A DNA stretch of 64,000 bases from CADEEN01 sp963783785 (GTDB lineage Bacteria > Pseudomonadota > Gammaproteobacteria > Burkholderiales > Burkholderiaceae_C): positions 186,001 through 250,000 of the forward strand of contig CAWAOQ010000009.1 of the NCBI GenBank assembly GCA_963783785.1. The letters run 5' to 3'. Position numbers and translations under genes: made by a program. Of this stretch, positions 37,080 through 45,989 are shown piece by piece (position 1 is the first letter of the stretch; the number at the start of each line of letters is the position of its first letter). Below the pieces are notes generated by a model that was given only the letters and a program-made list of their open reading frames with translations, was not told where the DNA came from and searched no databases.

Positions 37080-37520
37080 TCAGTGCCCCCCGCCGAACAC
37101 GCCCGCCGCAGCGACCAGCAGCACGGCCATCTGGGCCAGGCACAGGCCGAGATAGGCCCGGTCGCCACGCCGGCGATACAGCGGCAGCAGCGACAACAGG
37201 CACACGCCGGAACAGCCGGCCAGCACGGCGATGCCGACGAAGCCCAGCACGTCGCCATGCTGCAGCATCGTGATCCATTGCCAGCCCGTCGGCGCGCCAG
37301 TCAGCTCCAGATAGCGCGCCACCGGCTGGTCCCACAACTCGGGCAGCCGGTGCCGCGGCACCTGCGACGGCAGCACGCCCGCGTTGTAGACCACGAAGCT
37401 GATCACCAGCGCGGCCAGGCCGATGCGTGTGCCCCAGTCGAGCAGCCGCGCGTAGCGCAGCTGCACTGTCGTCGACGGCGACCGCGGTCGGCGCAGCGGG
37501 CGCGGGGGGGCCTGATTCAC
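37080..37520 (-). CDS. Small integral membrane protein in soe operon
   Basis: 146 residues from a GTG at 37520 that overlaps the exporter's stop (GTGA). A basic Pro/Arg-rich N-terminus is followed by about three membrane helices: IGLAALVISFVVYNAGVLPS, MLQHGDVLGFVGIAVLAGC and LCLAQMAVLLVAAAGVFGGG. It resembles DUF1634-type membrane proteins found beside TauE/SafE exporters, but I cannot place it confidently. Its coupling to the exporter suggests it modulates it. Confidence 0.7.
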   Translation of the reverse strand: MNQAPPRPLRRPRSPSTTVQLRYARLLDWGTRIGLAALVISFVVYNAGVLPSQVPRHRLPELWDQPVARYLELTGAPTGWQWITMLQHGDVLGFVGIAVLAGCSGVCLLSLLPLYRRRGDRAYLGLCLAQMAVLLVAAAGVFGGGH

Positions 37521-38446
37521 AGCCACAGGCCGAGCCCCTTGAGCAATGCACGCAGGCCGGCAAACAACAGCACCGCGATGACCAGGCGCCGGATCACCGC
37601 ACCGGAAAGCACGTGCAGCAGCCGCGCGCCGACCTTGGCGCCGAGCATCATGCCGACCACCGACGGCACCGCGATCATCGGCAGCACCGCGCCCTTGTTG
37701 ACGTAGACCCATGCGGCCGCCGAGTCGACCAGCGACAGCACCAGCCCCGAGGTGCCGGCCGCCACCTTCAGCGGCACGCCCATCAGCAGGTTGAGCGCCG
37801 GCACGTTGGCCCAGCCGGCACCGATGCCGAACATGCCGGCCAGCACGCCGATGGCCAGGAACACCACCAGCCCGGCGCCGGTGCGGTGCACCTGCCAGTC
37901 GATGCGCCGCCCGGTCGCGCCGTCGATGAACACGCCGTGCATCGCCAGCGCGCTGCCCAGCGCGTCGGGCGCATCCACCTGCGGGAACTCGGACTTCTTG
38001 GCCACCAGCATCAGGCCGACGATGCCCAGCACGATGACACCGAGCGCGGTCTGCACGGCCGCCACCGGCAGGGCCAGCCCGAGCAGTGCGCCGCCGATCG
38101 AACTGGCCGAGGCCAGCACCGCCAGCGGCAAGGCCAGCCGCAGGCTCGCCAGTCCGCCGCGCATCAGCATCGGCGCGGCGGCCAGCGCGCTGGCCAGCGC
38201 CACCAGCAGGCCCGCGCCGCGGACGAAGTCGAGGTGGAACGGAAAGAAGCCGCCGATGATCGGCACGAACAGCGTGCCGCCGCCGATGCCGGCCGGCACC
38301 GCGACGATGCCCATCAGGAAACAGGCGGCGAACAGCGCCGCGGGCCACACCCACCACGGCGTCGCGGCCGCCGCACCGCCGGCAGCCTGTGCCGACTGCG
38401 CCAGCAGCAGCAACAGCAGGCCCAGGCCGGCAGCACGTGCGCGCAT
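37517..38446 (-). CDS. TauE/SafE-family sulfite/sulfonate exporter
   Basis: 309 residues, signal-like first helix and about eight membrane helices with the family's GGGTLFVPIIGGFF and LAGMFGIGAGWANVPALNLL glycine motifs. TauE/SafE proteins export sulfite, sulfoacetate or other anions. Start ATG at 38446 overlaps the soeC stop (TGATG). Placement right after soeABC suggests it removes sulfite or sulfate made or used at the membrane. Confidence 0.88.
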   Translation of the reverse strand: MRARAAGLGLLLLLLAQSAQAAGGAAAATPWWVWPAALFAACFLMGIVAVPAGIGGGTLFVPIIGGFFPFHLDFVRGAGLLVALASALAAAPMLMRGGLASLRLALPLAVLASASSIGGALLGLALPVAAVQTALGVIVLGIVGLMLVAKKSEFPQVDAPDALGSALAMHGVFIDGATGRRIDWQVHRTGAGLVVFLAIGVLAGMFGIGAGWANVPALNLLMGVPLKVAAGTSGLVLSLVDSAAAWVYVNKGAVLPMIAVPSVVGMMLGAKVGARLLHVLSGAVIRRLVIAVLLFAGLRALLKGLGLWL

Positions 38447-39426
38447 CACGACACCGCCTGGTAGTACAGGTTCTGCGGGTGATTGGCCTGCGCGAAGAAG
38501 AACCAGCGCTCGGCCAGCAGGCCGACGTACTGCACCGCGAACGCGCCCAGCAGCAGCGACGCGGAGGCCTCGGCACGTCCTGCTGCGGCCAGCACCACGG
38601 GCACGACGAAGGCGAGCACCAGGAAGACATGCTTGACCAGGCGCAGGCGCGGCGCGGCCACGCCGTGGAAGAACTCGCGCGTGTTGAACGAGCCGCCCAT
38701 GAACCCCTTCGACCGCTGCACCACGACCGGGTGCTTGATGCCGATCGCCGACTGGATCGTCGAGCGTGGCTTGAGCCTGGCGTTGCGCCACAGCGAAGCG
38801 AGGCGGCCGATCGCCGCGAGCAGCGTGAGAACGATCGCCCAGCCCGACAGGAAACCCACCAGCGACGGCGCGGCCAGCGTCGCCAGCCCGGCGGCGAGCA
38901 TGAAGCCCGAGGCGCCGCCCAGCAGGGTGTAGTTGAGCAGCGTCAGCGGCGTATGCCACTCGGCGAGGAAGCGCACGCACGCGTAGACCATGCCGGTGCA
39001 GACGAACAGCGCGAAGGCCAGCAGCGTGCCGGCGACGCCGATGACGATGCCGAGGTCGATTGCCGGCCCCTGCGACGGCGTGACGAGCACCGGCGTCCAG
39101 CCCAGCGCATGGACCACGGCATACAGCGCGACAGCCGCCATGAACGCCGGCAGCACGATGACCTCGCGCGACAACCAGGAGGTGCGCCACTGTGCAGCGG
39201 ATCGCCAGGCCCGCTCCGGCCGGCCGAGGTGGAAGAACGATGCCAGCAGCCCGCCGCCCAGCAGCAGCAGCGCGATCGCGCCGCCCTGGGCATACAGGGC
39301 GCGTCCTTCGACGGCCGGCAGCAGGCCCACCAGCGCATGGCTCTGCACCGTGAACAGCGCGAGGAACAGGCCCTGCCCGGCGCCGATCAGCGTGGTCAGC
39401 AGGATGACGGAAAAGGCGGGATGCAT
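38446..39426 (-). CDS. soeC: SoeC, membrane anchor of sulfite dehydrogenase (DmsC/NrfD type)
   Basis: 326 residues, about eight membrane helices (AFSVILLTTLIGAGQGLFLA, LGIVIGVAGTLLAFALFVCT, FLVLAFVVPVVLAAAGRAEA), with the DmsC-like FHLGRPERAWRS. DmsC-type anchors pass electrons from the Fe-S subunit to quinone. Together with soeB and soeA it forms the SoeABC complex that oxidizes sulfite to sulfate at the cytoplasmic face of the membrane. Stop overlaps the exporter start. Confidence 0.85.
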   Translation of the reverse strand: MHPAFSVILLTTLIGAGQGLFLALFTVQSHALVGLLPAVEGRALYAQGGAIALLLLGGGLLASFFHLGRPERAWRSAAQWRTSWLSREVIVLPAFMAAVALYAVVHALGWTPVLVTPSQGPAIDLGIVIGVAGTLLAFALFVCTGMVYACVRFLAEWHTPLTLLNYTLLGGASGFMLAAGLATLAAPSLVGFLSGWAIVLTLLAAIGRLASLWRNARLKPRSTIQSAIGIKHPVVVQRSKGFMGGSFNTREFFHGVAAPRLRLVKHVFLVLAFVVPVVLAAAGRAEASASLLLGAFAVQYVGLLAERWFFFAQANHPQNLYYQAVS

Positions 39427-39439
39427 GGTGTGGTCGCGG

Positions 39440-40174
39440 CTACCAGCTGGCGTCGTCGAGCGTGGCTGCGTCGTCGGCCGGCTTGGGCAGATGGCCTTCG
39501 ACGCGCAGCGGGTTGTCGGAGCGCACCAGTTCGTCCTCGTGGATGCGCAGCCGCGTCGTGCGCCGCGGCAGGTAGTGGTTGGCCGGCTGCGTGCCCCACT
39601 CGGGCATCAGCGCGTAGCCGCCGTTCTCGCGGATCGCGCGCGAGGCATCGGACTGCGGGTCGTGGATGTCGCCGAAGATGCGCGCCGAGGTCGGGCAGGC
39701 CATCACGCAGGCCGGCCTGCGGTCGGCCTCGGGCAGGCGCGCGTCGTAGATGCGGTCCACGCACAGCGTGCACTTCTTCATCACCTTCAGGTTCTCGTCG
39801 AGCTCGCGCGCACCGTAGGGGCAGGCCCAGCTGCAGTACTTGCAGCCGATGCACTTGTCGTAGTCCACCAGCACGATGCCGTCCTCGGGCCGCTTGTAGG
39901 AGGCGCCGGTGGGGCACACCGGCACGCAGGGCGGGTCTTCGCAGTGCAGGCAGCTCTTCGGGAAGTGCACCGTCTCGGTCAGCGGGAACTCGCCCACCTC
40001 GAAGGTCTGCACGCGGTTGAAGAAGGTGCCGCTGGGGTCGGCGCCGTACGGGTCCTGGTCGCTCATCGGGCCGGCCGCCCCGCTGGTGTTCCATTCCTTG
40101 CAGCTGGTGACGCAGGCGTGGCAGCCCACGCAGACGTTGAGGTCGATGACCAGGGCGAGCTGGCGCTGGCTCAT
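39440..40174 (-). CDS. soeB: SoeB, Fe-S electron-transfer subunit of sulfite dehydrogenase
   Basis: 244 residues with the four-cluster cysteine pattern of DmsB/NrfC-like ferredoxins: LNVCVGCHACVTSCKEWN, SCLHCEDPPCVPVCPTGA, KCIGCKYCSWACPYGAREL, and CTLCVDRI followed by RRPACVMACPTSARIFG. Binds [4Fe-4S] clusters between SoeA and SoeC. No Tat leader is visible, consistent with a cytoplasmic complex. The ATG at 40174 overlaps the soeA stop (ATGA). Confidence 0.92.
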   Translation of the reverse strand: MSQRQLALVIDLNVCVGCHACVTSCKEWNTSGAAGPMSDQDPYGADPSGTFFNRVQTFEVGEFPLTETVHFPKSCLHCEDPPCVPVCPTGASYKRPEDGIVLVDYDKCIGCKYCSWACPYGARELDENLKVMKKCTLCVDRIYDARLPEADRRPACVMACPTSARIFGDIHDPQSDASRAIRENGGYALMPEWGTQPANHYLPRRTTRLRIHEDELVRSDNPLRVEGHLPKPADDAATLDDASW

Positions 40175-43090
40175 GGCGACTTCTTGACGACGGGGACGGT
40201 GGCGCCGAGCGCGGCCAGCTCGTGCGGCCGCTCGGCCATGCCGGGGTACAGGCGCATCGGCTGGAACTGCGGCTCGCTCACCTGCGGCTCGTCGGCCCCG
40301 GCCTTGAAGACACGCACGCGCACGTCGTACCAGGCCGCCTGGCCGGTGATCGGGTCGGAGTTGGACACGCGCGCATCGCTGCCGCGCACCGGCAGCTCCT
40401 CCGAGATGACGTGGTTCAGCAGAAAACCCTCGCGCGACTCGTTGGCGTCGTGCGCCAGGTTCCAGGCGCCTGCCGCCTTGCCGATGGCGTTCCAGGTCCA
40501 CACCGTGCCCGGCTCCACCGCCTGCGAGTGCGCCGCCTTGCAGCGCACGCGGCCCCATTGCGACTCGACCCAGACCCAGTCGCCGTCGGCGATGCCGGCC
40601 GCGCGCGCCGTCTGCGTGTTGATGTGCAGCACGTTGTAGGTGTGGATCTGGCGCAGCCAGGCGTTCTGCGAATCCCACGAGTGGTACATCGCCATCGGCC
40701 GCTGCGTCACCGCCGCCAGCGGGTACTTGTGCTTGTCGGTGACGTGCGACTCGAGCGGCTCGTAGAAGAACGGCAGCGGGTCGAAGTAGGTCTCGATGCG
40801 CTTCTTCAGGTGCTCGGGCGGCTTGCGGGTCAGCCCCTTGCCTTGCGCCGCGGTGCGAAAGCGCTGCAGCACCTCGGAGTAGAGGTGGATCAGGATCGGC
40901 TCGGCGTAGCGCGTGATGCGATTGGCGCGCGACCATTCGAGGTAGCCCTGGTTCCAGTTGCGCATGTACTGGTAGCTGCGCGGCAACTCGTAGTGGAAGA
41001 CGCAGTTGTGCTGCTCGTACATCTCCCACTGGCGCGGATTGGGCTCGCCGATGAGGAACTTCTCGCCGCCCTTGCCGCGCCAGCCGGCCAGGAAGCCGAT
41101 GCCCGAACCGGGCTCGGTCTCCCAGTTGACGATGAAGTCAGGGTAGTCGCGGTACTTGCGCTGGCCCTGCGGCGTGACGAAGGTCGGCAGCTTCAGCCGC
41201 GTGCCGAGTTCGATCAGCACCTCCTGGAACGGCTTGCAGTCGCCGGTCGGCGGCAGGACCGGGATGCGCACCGCATCGACCGGGCCGTTGAATTCGGAGA
41301 TCGGCCGATCGAGCATCGACATCACGTCGTGGCGCTCGAGGTAGGTGGTGTCGGGCAGGATCAGATCGGCAAACGCCGTCATCTCCGAGTGGAAGGCGTC
41401 GGCCACGACCAGGAACGGGATCTTGTACTCGCCGTCCTCGCCGCGGTCGTTGAGCATCTTGCGCACTTCGGCCGTGTTCATCGTGGAGTTCCACGACATG
41501 TTGGCCATGAAGATCAGGAGCGTGTCGATCGGGTACGGGTCGCCGCGCCAGGCGTTGGTGATGACGTTGTGCATCAAGCCGTGCACCGACAGCGGGTACT
41601 CCCAGGAGAAGGCCTTGTCGATGCGCACCGGCGAGCCGTCGTCGTTGACGAACAGGTCGTCGGGGTCGGCCGGCCAGCCGAGCGCCATGCCGTCGAGCGG
41701 GCGATTCGGCTGCACCGCGCGCGAGTCGTTGGGCGTGCGCGCGCACGGTGGGATCGGGCGCGGGAACGGCGCCTTGTGGCGGAAGCCGCCGGGGCGGTCG
41801 ATGGTGCCCAGCAGCGACATCAGGATCGCCAGCGCGCGGATGCTCTGGAAGCCGTTGGAGTGCGCGGCCAGCCCGCGCATGGCGTGGAAGGCCACCGGGT
41901 TGCCGCTGACGGTGTCGTGCTCGTTGCCCCAGGCGTCGGTCCAGGCGATCGGCAGCTCGATGCGCTGGTCGCGCGCGGTGATGCCCATCTCGTGCGCGAG
42001 GCGGCGGATCACGTCGGCCGGGATGCCGGTGATCTGCGCGGCCCACTCGGGCGTGTAGTCCTTGACGCGATCCTGCAGCAACTGGAACGCGGGCTTCACG
42101 GCCGTGCCGTCGGCGAGCGTGAACTCGCCGAGCAGGAACGGGTCGGCGCCTCTGGTGTGCGAGATCACGGCCTTGTTCTGGTGCCGGTCCCACCACAGCT
42201 TGTTCTGCGGGTCGTAGCAGGCCTCCTCCTGCGGCACCTCGGTGCGCACGAACATGCCGTACTCGTCGTGCGCGGCGTCGAGGTTCACGAGCTCGCCGCC
42301 GTTGGTGTACTGCACGACGAAGTCACGGTCGTACAGCCCCTTGGCCAGGATCTCGTGGATCACCGCGAGCAGGAACGCGCCGTCGGTACCGGGGCGGATC
42401 GGCACCCACTCATCGGCGATGGCCGAGTAGCCGGTGCGCACCGGGTTGATCGATACGAAACGCCCGCCGTCGCGCTTGAACTTCGAGATCGCGATCTTCA
42501 TCGGGTTGGAGTGGTGGTCCTCCGCGGTGCCGATCATCACGAACAGCTTGGCGCGGTCCAGGTCCGGCCCGCCGAACTCCCAGAACGAGCCGCCGATCGT
42601 GTAGATCATGCCGGCGGCCATGTTGACCGAGCAGAAGCCGCCGTGCGCCGCATAGTTGGGCGTGCCGAACTGGCGCGCGAACAGGCCGGTCAGCGCCTGC
42701 ATCTGGTCGCGCCCGGTGAACAGCGCGAACTTCTTCGGGTCGGTGGCGCGGATGCGGCCCAGGCGCTCGGTGAGGGTCGCGAACGCCTCCTCCCACTCGA
42801 TCTCCTCGAAATCGCCGGCCCCGCGCTCGGCTGCCGGCCTTGCGCTTGAGCGGCTTCGTCAGCCGGGCCGGCGAGTACTGCTTCATGATGCCCGACGAAC
42901 CCTTGGCGCAGATCACACCCTGGTTCAGCGGGTGGTTCGGGTTGCCATCGATGTAGCGCACCTTGCCGTCGCGCAGGTGCACGCGGATGCCGCAGCGGCA
43001 CGCACACATGTAGCAGGTCGTGTTGCGTGTTTCGTGGGCCGCGTCGGCGTGCGGATCGGCGATGGGGTCGTGCAGCGGAGCTTGCGCCAT
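40171..43090 (-). CDS. soeA: SoeA, molybdopterin sulfite dehydrogenase subunit (one frameshift)
   Basis: About 972 residues with one break near 42835. The first frame (start ATG 43090, MAQAPLHDPIADPHADAAHE) holds the [4Fe-4S] motif TTCYMCACRCGIRVHLRDGK...GVICAKG. The second frame carries the bis-MGD domains: FEEIEWEEAFATLTERLGRI, DHHSNPMKIA, GTDGAFLLAVIHEILAKGLY, GLPV-type AHSNGFQSIRAL and the C-terminal dinucleotide-binding fold. No Tat signal is seen, unlike periplasmic DMSO reductases, as expected for SoeA. The total is one base over a multiple of three; the sequence is otherwise highly conserved. First gene of the soeABC-tauE-UspA-Rieske operon, with two inverted repeats upstream. Confidence 0.9.
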
Positions 43091-43409
43091 GGAGTTCGAG
43101 GATCCTGGTCGGTCGGATGGGGTGTTCTTGTGTGGGGGGCGGCACGCAAACGCACACGCCACCGACGCGTCCGGCAACGGGGCCATTGGGCACAAGACCG
43201 GGCGGACGAGTCTATTCCCATACAAGGTGTATGGCTACCTACCCGTCAGGGGTATGCGCTCGAGGCTGCGGCCGGGCCGGATAGGATGGCGCCGCCGGGG
43301 CCGTCGGCTTCCAGTCCTCCCGCCACGGCACCACCCCCGGCAAGCGCCGATGCGCACGCCGGGCCGCCCCAAGCGCGAATCCCGCAGTGCGCAGCACGTA
43401 TCTACCCTG
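43091..43409. promoter_or_regulatory. Divergent promoter region of soeA with two inverted repeats
   Basis: This 319-bp spacer lies between soeA and the pyrophosphohydrolase. It holds CCATAC-aaggt-GTATGG (43218-43234) and, five bases on, TACCC-gtcag-GGGTA (43240-43254), 128-164 bases upstream of the soeA ATG. Half-sites of the second repeat resemble NarL-type heptamers (TACCCGT, and AGGGGTA on the other side), but with one base of spacing rather than the usual two. A NarX/NarL-like system is encoded at 52199-54090; the connection is speculative. No other gene is visible in the spacer. Confidence 0.45.
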
Positions 43410-43868
43410 ATGAGCCAGAACCCGCTGCCGCCGAACGACCCCGCATCGCCCGCGCCGGCGGCCGCGAGCGCGGCGCGCTCGCCCATCGCCAGTGCAGACT
43501 CGCCCGACGGCCCGTTGGTCGATGTCTCCAGGCTGCAGGAGGCGATTGCGCTGTTTGCGCGCGAGCGCGACTGGGACCAGTTCCACTCGCCGAAGAACCT
43601 GGCCATGGCGCTCACCGGAGAGGTGGGCGAGTTGGTGGAATTGTTCCAGTGGCTGAGCGAGGACGCCTCGCACCGCGTGGCGCATGACCCGGCCACCGCG
43701 CGCCGTGTGCGCGACGAGATCGCCGACGTGCTGGTGTACCTGGCGCGGCTGGCGGCGGTGCTGGACGTGGATCTGGACGAGGCCGTGCGCAGCAAGCTCG
43801 CCGCCAACGCCCTCAAGTACCCCGCCGATCGGGCCAGGGGGAACGCGAAGAAACACTCGGACCTCTAG
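43410..43868 (+). CDS. MazG-like nucleotide pyrophosphohydrolase
   Basis: 152 residues: an Ala/Pro-rich leader of about 35 residues, then the MazG/RS21-C6 fold with metal-binding acids in TGEVGELVELFQWLS and RDEIADVLVYLARLA, and an FHSPKNLAMAL helix. Members hydrolyse dCTP-like or modified nucleoside triphosphates to limit misincorporation. It is divergent from soeA and not obviously linked to sulfur metabolism. Start ATG at 43410; an earlier in-frame start exists but lacks support. Confidence 0.82.
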   Translation: MSQNPLPPNDPASPAPAAASAARSPIASADSPDGPLVDVSRLQEAIALFARERDWDQFHSPKNLAMALTGEVGELVELFQWLSEDASHRVAHDPATARRVRDEIADVLVYLARLAAVLDVDLDEAVRSKLAANALKYPADRARGNAKKHSDL

Positions 43869-43937
43869 CGCGCCGGCGCCGGCGCCGCGCCTGGCGCCTT
43901 GCCGTCTGCTAACAACCCGCCAAGGGCAGGCTGCGAC

Positions 43938-44327
43938 TCACACCTGCCGCCACGGCAAGCCGTGCTTGCGCCAGCCGCCGAGGTTGCCGCGGTGGTGCTC
44001 GGAATCGAGCTCACCCTCGAAGCCCTCGAGCACGTTGCTGACGTGGGTGAACCCGTGCTTTTCCAGCTCGATCCCAGCGTCGATCGAGCGCTTGCCGCTG
44101 CGGCAGATCAGGATGATCGGCCGGTCCTTGCGGCCGGCCATGCGCAGCACCTCGTCGGCGAAATGCGGGTTCACCTCGAACTCGGGCGCCGTGTTCCACT
44201 CGACATTGATGGCGTCGACCGGGTGGCCGACATAGTAGAACTCGACCTCGGTACGACAGTCGATCAGCAGCGCATTCGGGTTCTCCGTGATGATCTCGTA
44301 GGCTTTGGTGGGGTGCAGGTTGTCCAT
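43938..44327 (-). CDS. Single-domain rhodanese-like sulfurtransferase
   Basis: 129 residues with the rhodanese fold: ALLIDCRTEVEFYYVGHPVD and the active-site loop LICRSGKRSIDAG (catalytic Cys). Possible function is transfer of sulfane sulfur from thiosulfate or persulfides to carriers. It is on the same strand as the apr cluster but separated from it by 550 bases with no recognisable gene. A CATATGCATATG palindrome lies 62-73 bases upstream of the start. Confidence 0.9.
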   Translation of the reverse strand: MDNLHPTKAYEIITENPNALLIDCRTEVEFYYVGHPVDAINVEWNTAPEFEVNPHFADEVLRMAGRKDRPIILICRSGKRSIDAGIELEKHGFTHVSNVLEGFEGELDSEHHRGNLGGWRKHGLPWRQV

Positions 44328-44877
44328 CGCGCGCTCCGTGTGGCGCGTATTGTCATCGTCGGCAGGCGCACGGGTTCGAATATCTGCTCATATGCATATG
44401 CCAGCGATGGCGGGTTGGCGCAGGTCGGGCTCGGCCTCCAGGGTCTTCGGCGCTGCGCGTCCGATGACTCTCATGCCGCCGAACTTGGCCTTCCAGGCCC
44501 GGCAACTCGGCTCGCTGAAGCTGTGCTTCCTGCACAGCTCTCATGCGGCTTCGCGTTCCATCATCACGGAATCGACAACCTGGATTCGGCCCGTTGCCGC
44601 TGTTCGTTGGGGTGGAGTGGTGACATTCGCAGCATTTGGCGGCCAGTCTCCCGCGAAGACCGCGCGCTGCTGCCGAGGCCGCCAGGTGACCGGCTCCGTT
44701 CATGTCCCCCGACGGCAGACCTGGCGACTGCCGTCTCCTCCTCTACTTCACTGCGCCGGTCACCCGACGCCCTCGACAGCGACCAACATCGCCGCCTGCG
44801 AAGGCATTGAAGACCCGAACACCGCGGTGGTGGCAGGAGCGCTGATGGTCGATACACGATCGGCCGCAGCATGACGC
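44328..44877. other. Stretch without recognisable gene upstream of rhodanese
   Basis: Open frames exist on both strands (the longest 189 codons on the plus strand and 116 on the minus strand), but none has a start site, family resemblance or sensible composition. One minus frame has CCECHH, which is not a normal heme or zinc motif in context. The piece near 44620-44650 (gacattcgcagcatttggcg) resembles degenerate intergenic sequences common in related genomes. A short palindrome is at 44389-44400. Confidence 0.5.
44389..44400. promoter_or_regulatory. CATATGCATATG palindrome upstream of rhodanese gene
   Basis: A perfect 12-bp palindrome in an otherwise GC-rich spacer, 62-73 bases upstream of the rhodanese ATG. 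It could be an operator for a dimeric regulator or an AT-rich promoter element; position is the only support. Confidence 0.3.
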
Positions 44878-45039
44878 CTACGGCTTCTTCGGCGTCTTGT
44901 ATTCGGCTTCCTTCTGGAACGGTTTCCAGACGGTTTCGTAACCGACGAACCCCTTTTCGTTTGGCGGCATCTGACGCGTTGTCAGATAACGCGAAACGCC
45001 GTCAGGAACCTTGGCGGGGGGAGGCTTGTGATCGCTCAT
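44878..45039 (-). CDS. 53-residue unknown small protein in apr cluster
   Basis: The frame from ATG 45039 to TAG 44878 encodes 53 residues beginning MSDHKPPPAKVPDGVSRYLT and ending EAEYKTPKKP. It is charged and Pro/Lys-rich, without a membrane helix or signal. AAAGGTG lies seven bases before the ATG, a good ribosome site, and it starts 37 bases after the slyD stop on the same strand, so it is very probably translated with the sat-apr transcript. Composition and coding frame look real (WKPFQKEAEY). I do not recognise the family. Confidence 0.65.
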   Translation of the reverse strand: MSDHKPPPAKVPDGVSRYLTTRQMPPNEKGFVGYETVWKPFQKEAEYKTPKKP

Positions 45040-45075
45040 GAGTCACCTTTCTTGGCATGAAGTGAGGGCTGCCGC

Positions 45076-45586
45076 TCAAACAGGTCTCAAGAGCGACGGG
45101 TCGATGGCGGCGCCCGCATTGATTGCCCCGCCCGCTCTTGTCTCTGCATCGGTTGCGTCGCGCACGGTCAGTATCTCGAGCGTGAAGACGACCTCTCTGC
45201 CGCAAAGCGGATTGTTGCCATCGACCGTCAGTCTCTCGTCGTCCATCTGCGTCACGAGAAAGCTGCGGGTCTGTCCCTTGTCGTTCTCCATCAGGATGGA
45301 GGTGCCGACTTGCCGATACTCCTCGGGGACGTTCTCGATGTGCATCGGAAAAAACCAGCGACTCGTCTCTGGGGCCGAAGATCTGGTTGCCATCGATCGC
45401 CACTTCGATGACGTCGCCAGCGGACTTGCCCTCGAGCTCCCTGTGGACCGAAGGGGCCAGGATCTCGTTGTGTCCGTGAACATAGCCCAACGGGAACTCG
45501 ACCCTGGTGAGGACATGCCCCGACTTCCTGTCGGTCACCTTGTAGGTCAGCTCGACAAACTTGCCGTCCCGGATGACTTCGCTCAC
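45076..45586 (-). CDS. SlyD-like FKBP-type peptidyl-prolyl isomerase (one frameshift)
   Basis: About 170 codons in two frames joined near 45350. The first has VELTYKVTDRKSGHVLTRVE and FPLGYVHGHNEILAPSVHRE, with VIEVAIDGNQIFGPRDES. The second has the insert-in-flap domain (EEYRQVGTSILMENDKGQTR), FLVTQMDDERLTVDGNNPL and CGREVVFTLEILTVRDAT. The SlyD layout (FKBP halves flanking an IF domain, NNPLCG for the usual NHPLAG) is clear, though no His-rich tail exists. It may chaperone the Fe-S/flavin enzyme AprBA or a partner. The unknown gene at 45607 ends 20 bases upstream. Confidence 0.85.
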
Positions 45587-45606
45587 GTCAGATCCGGACG
45601 AAGTGT

Positions 45607-45984
45607 TCAGAAGATGGATGCACCGAAGATCCTGACCTTTCCATCCTCATAGCCGAGGACCAGTCTGCCAAGCCATTCGCCTGGCTTCTTGGTGCTCCGC
45701 TGCCGGTAGAGAACCGTCACATGCTCGCCGCGGCGGATGATGCCGAGCGAGTCGATCTCGTCAGACAGATTCCTCGCCAGCTCGCTGTTCGCAAACTGGT
45801 GGCCCGCAACCACCTGATCGATGGCACGCGCCAGGGAACTGGAAAAGTTCCTGGCGAATTCTCCGTACTTGCCTTCGTTCGAATACTTGACGAGGTCGCG
45901 CCACAGGGGCTTGGCCATGGCCAGGATCTCGTCATCCGTTTTTTCAGTGATGTTCACGCGCGTGCACGTTGAGTGTCGACACAT
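45607..45984 (-). CDS. Unknown 125-residue protein downstream of aprA
   Basis: The product has an alpha/beta, NTF2-like look: KTDDEILAMAKPLWRDLVKY, SNEGKYGEFARNFSSSLARA, and VTVLYRQRSTKKPGEWLGRL. No signal, Cys cluster or known active site is visible. The frame opens at 45984, five bases after the aprA stop; a GTG at 45957 is an alternative with NITEKTDDEIL at its N-terminus. The close coupling to aprA on one side and slyD on the other argues for a role in the APS-reductase pathway, perhaps assembly, but nothing in the sequence states it. Confidence 0.7.
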   Translation of the reverse strand: MCRHSTCTRVNITEKTDDEILAMAKPLWRDLVKYSNEGKYGEFARNFSSSLARAIDQVVAGHQFANSELARNLSDEIDSLGIIRRGEHVTVLYRQRSTKKPGEWLGRLVLGYEDGKVRIFGASIF

Positions 45985-45989
45985 CCTGG

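Noticed and set aside
40222..42849. 875-codon plus-strand frame opposite soeA
   Set aside because: Antisense shadow of a molybdopterin subunit; low-complexity Arg/Val/His sequence.
44353..44703. Small cytochrome-like ORF with CCECHH on the minus strand
   Set aside because: No signal peptide, no heme-domain context and no ribosome site; overlapping frames are equally open.
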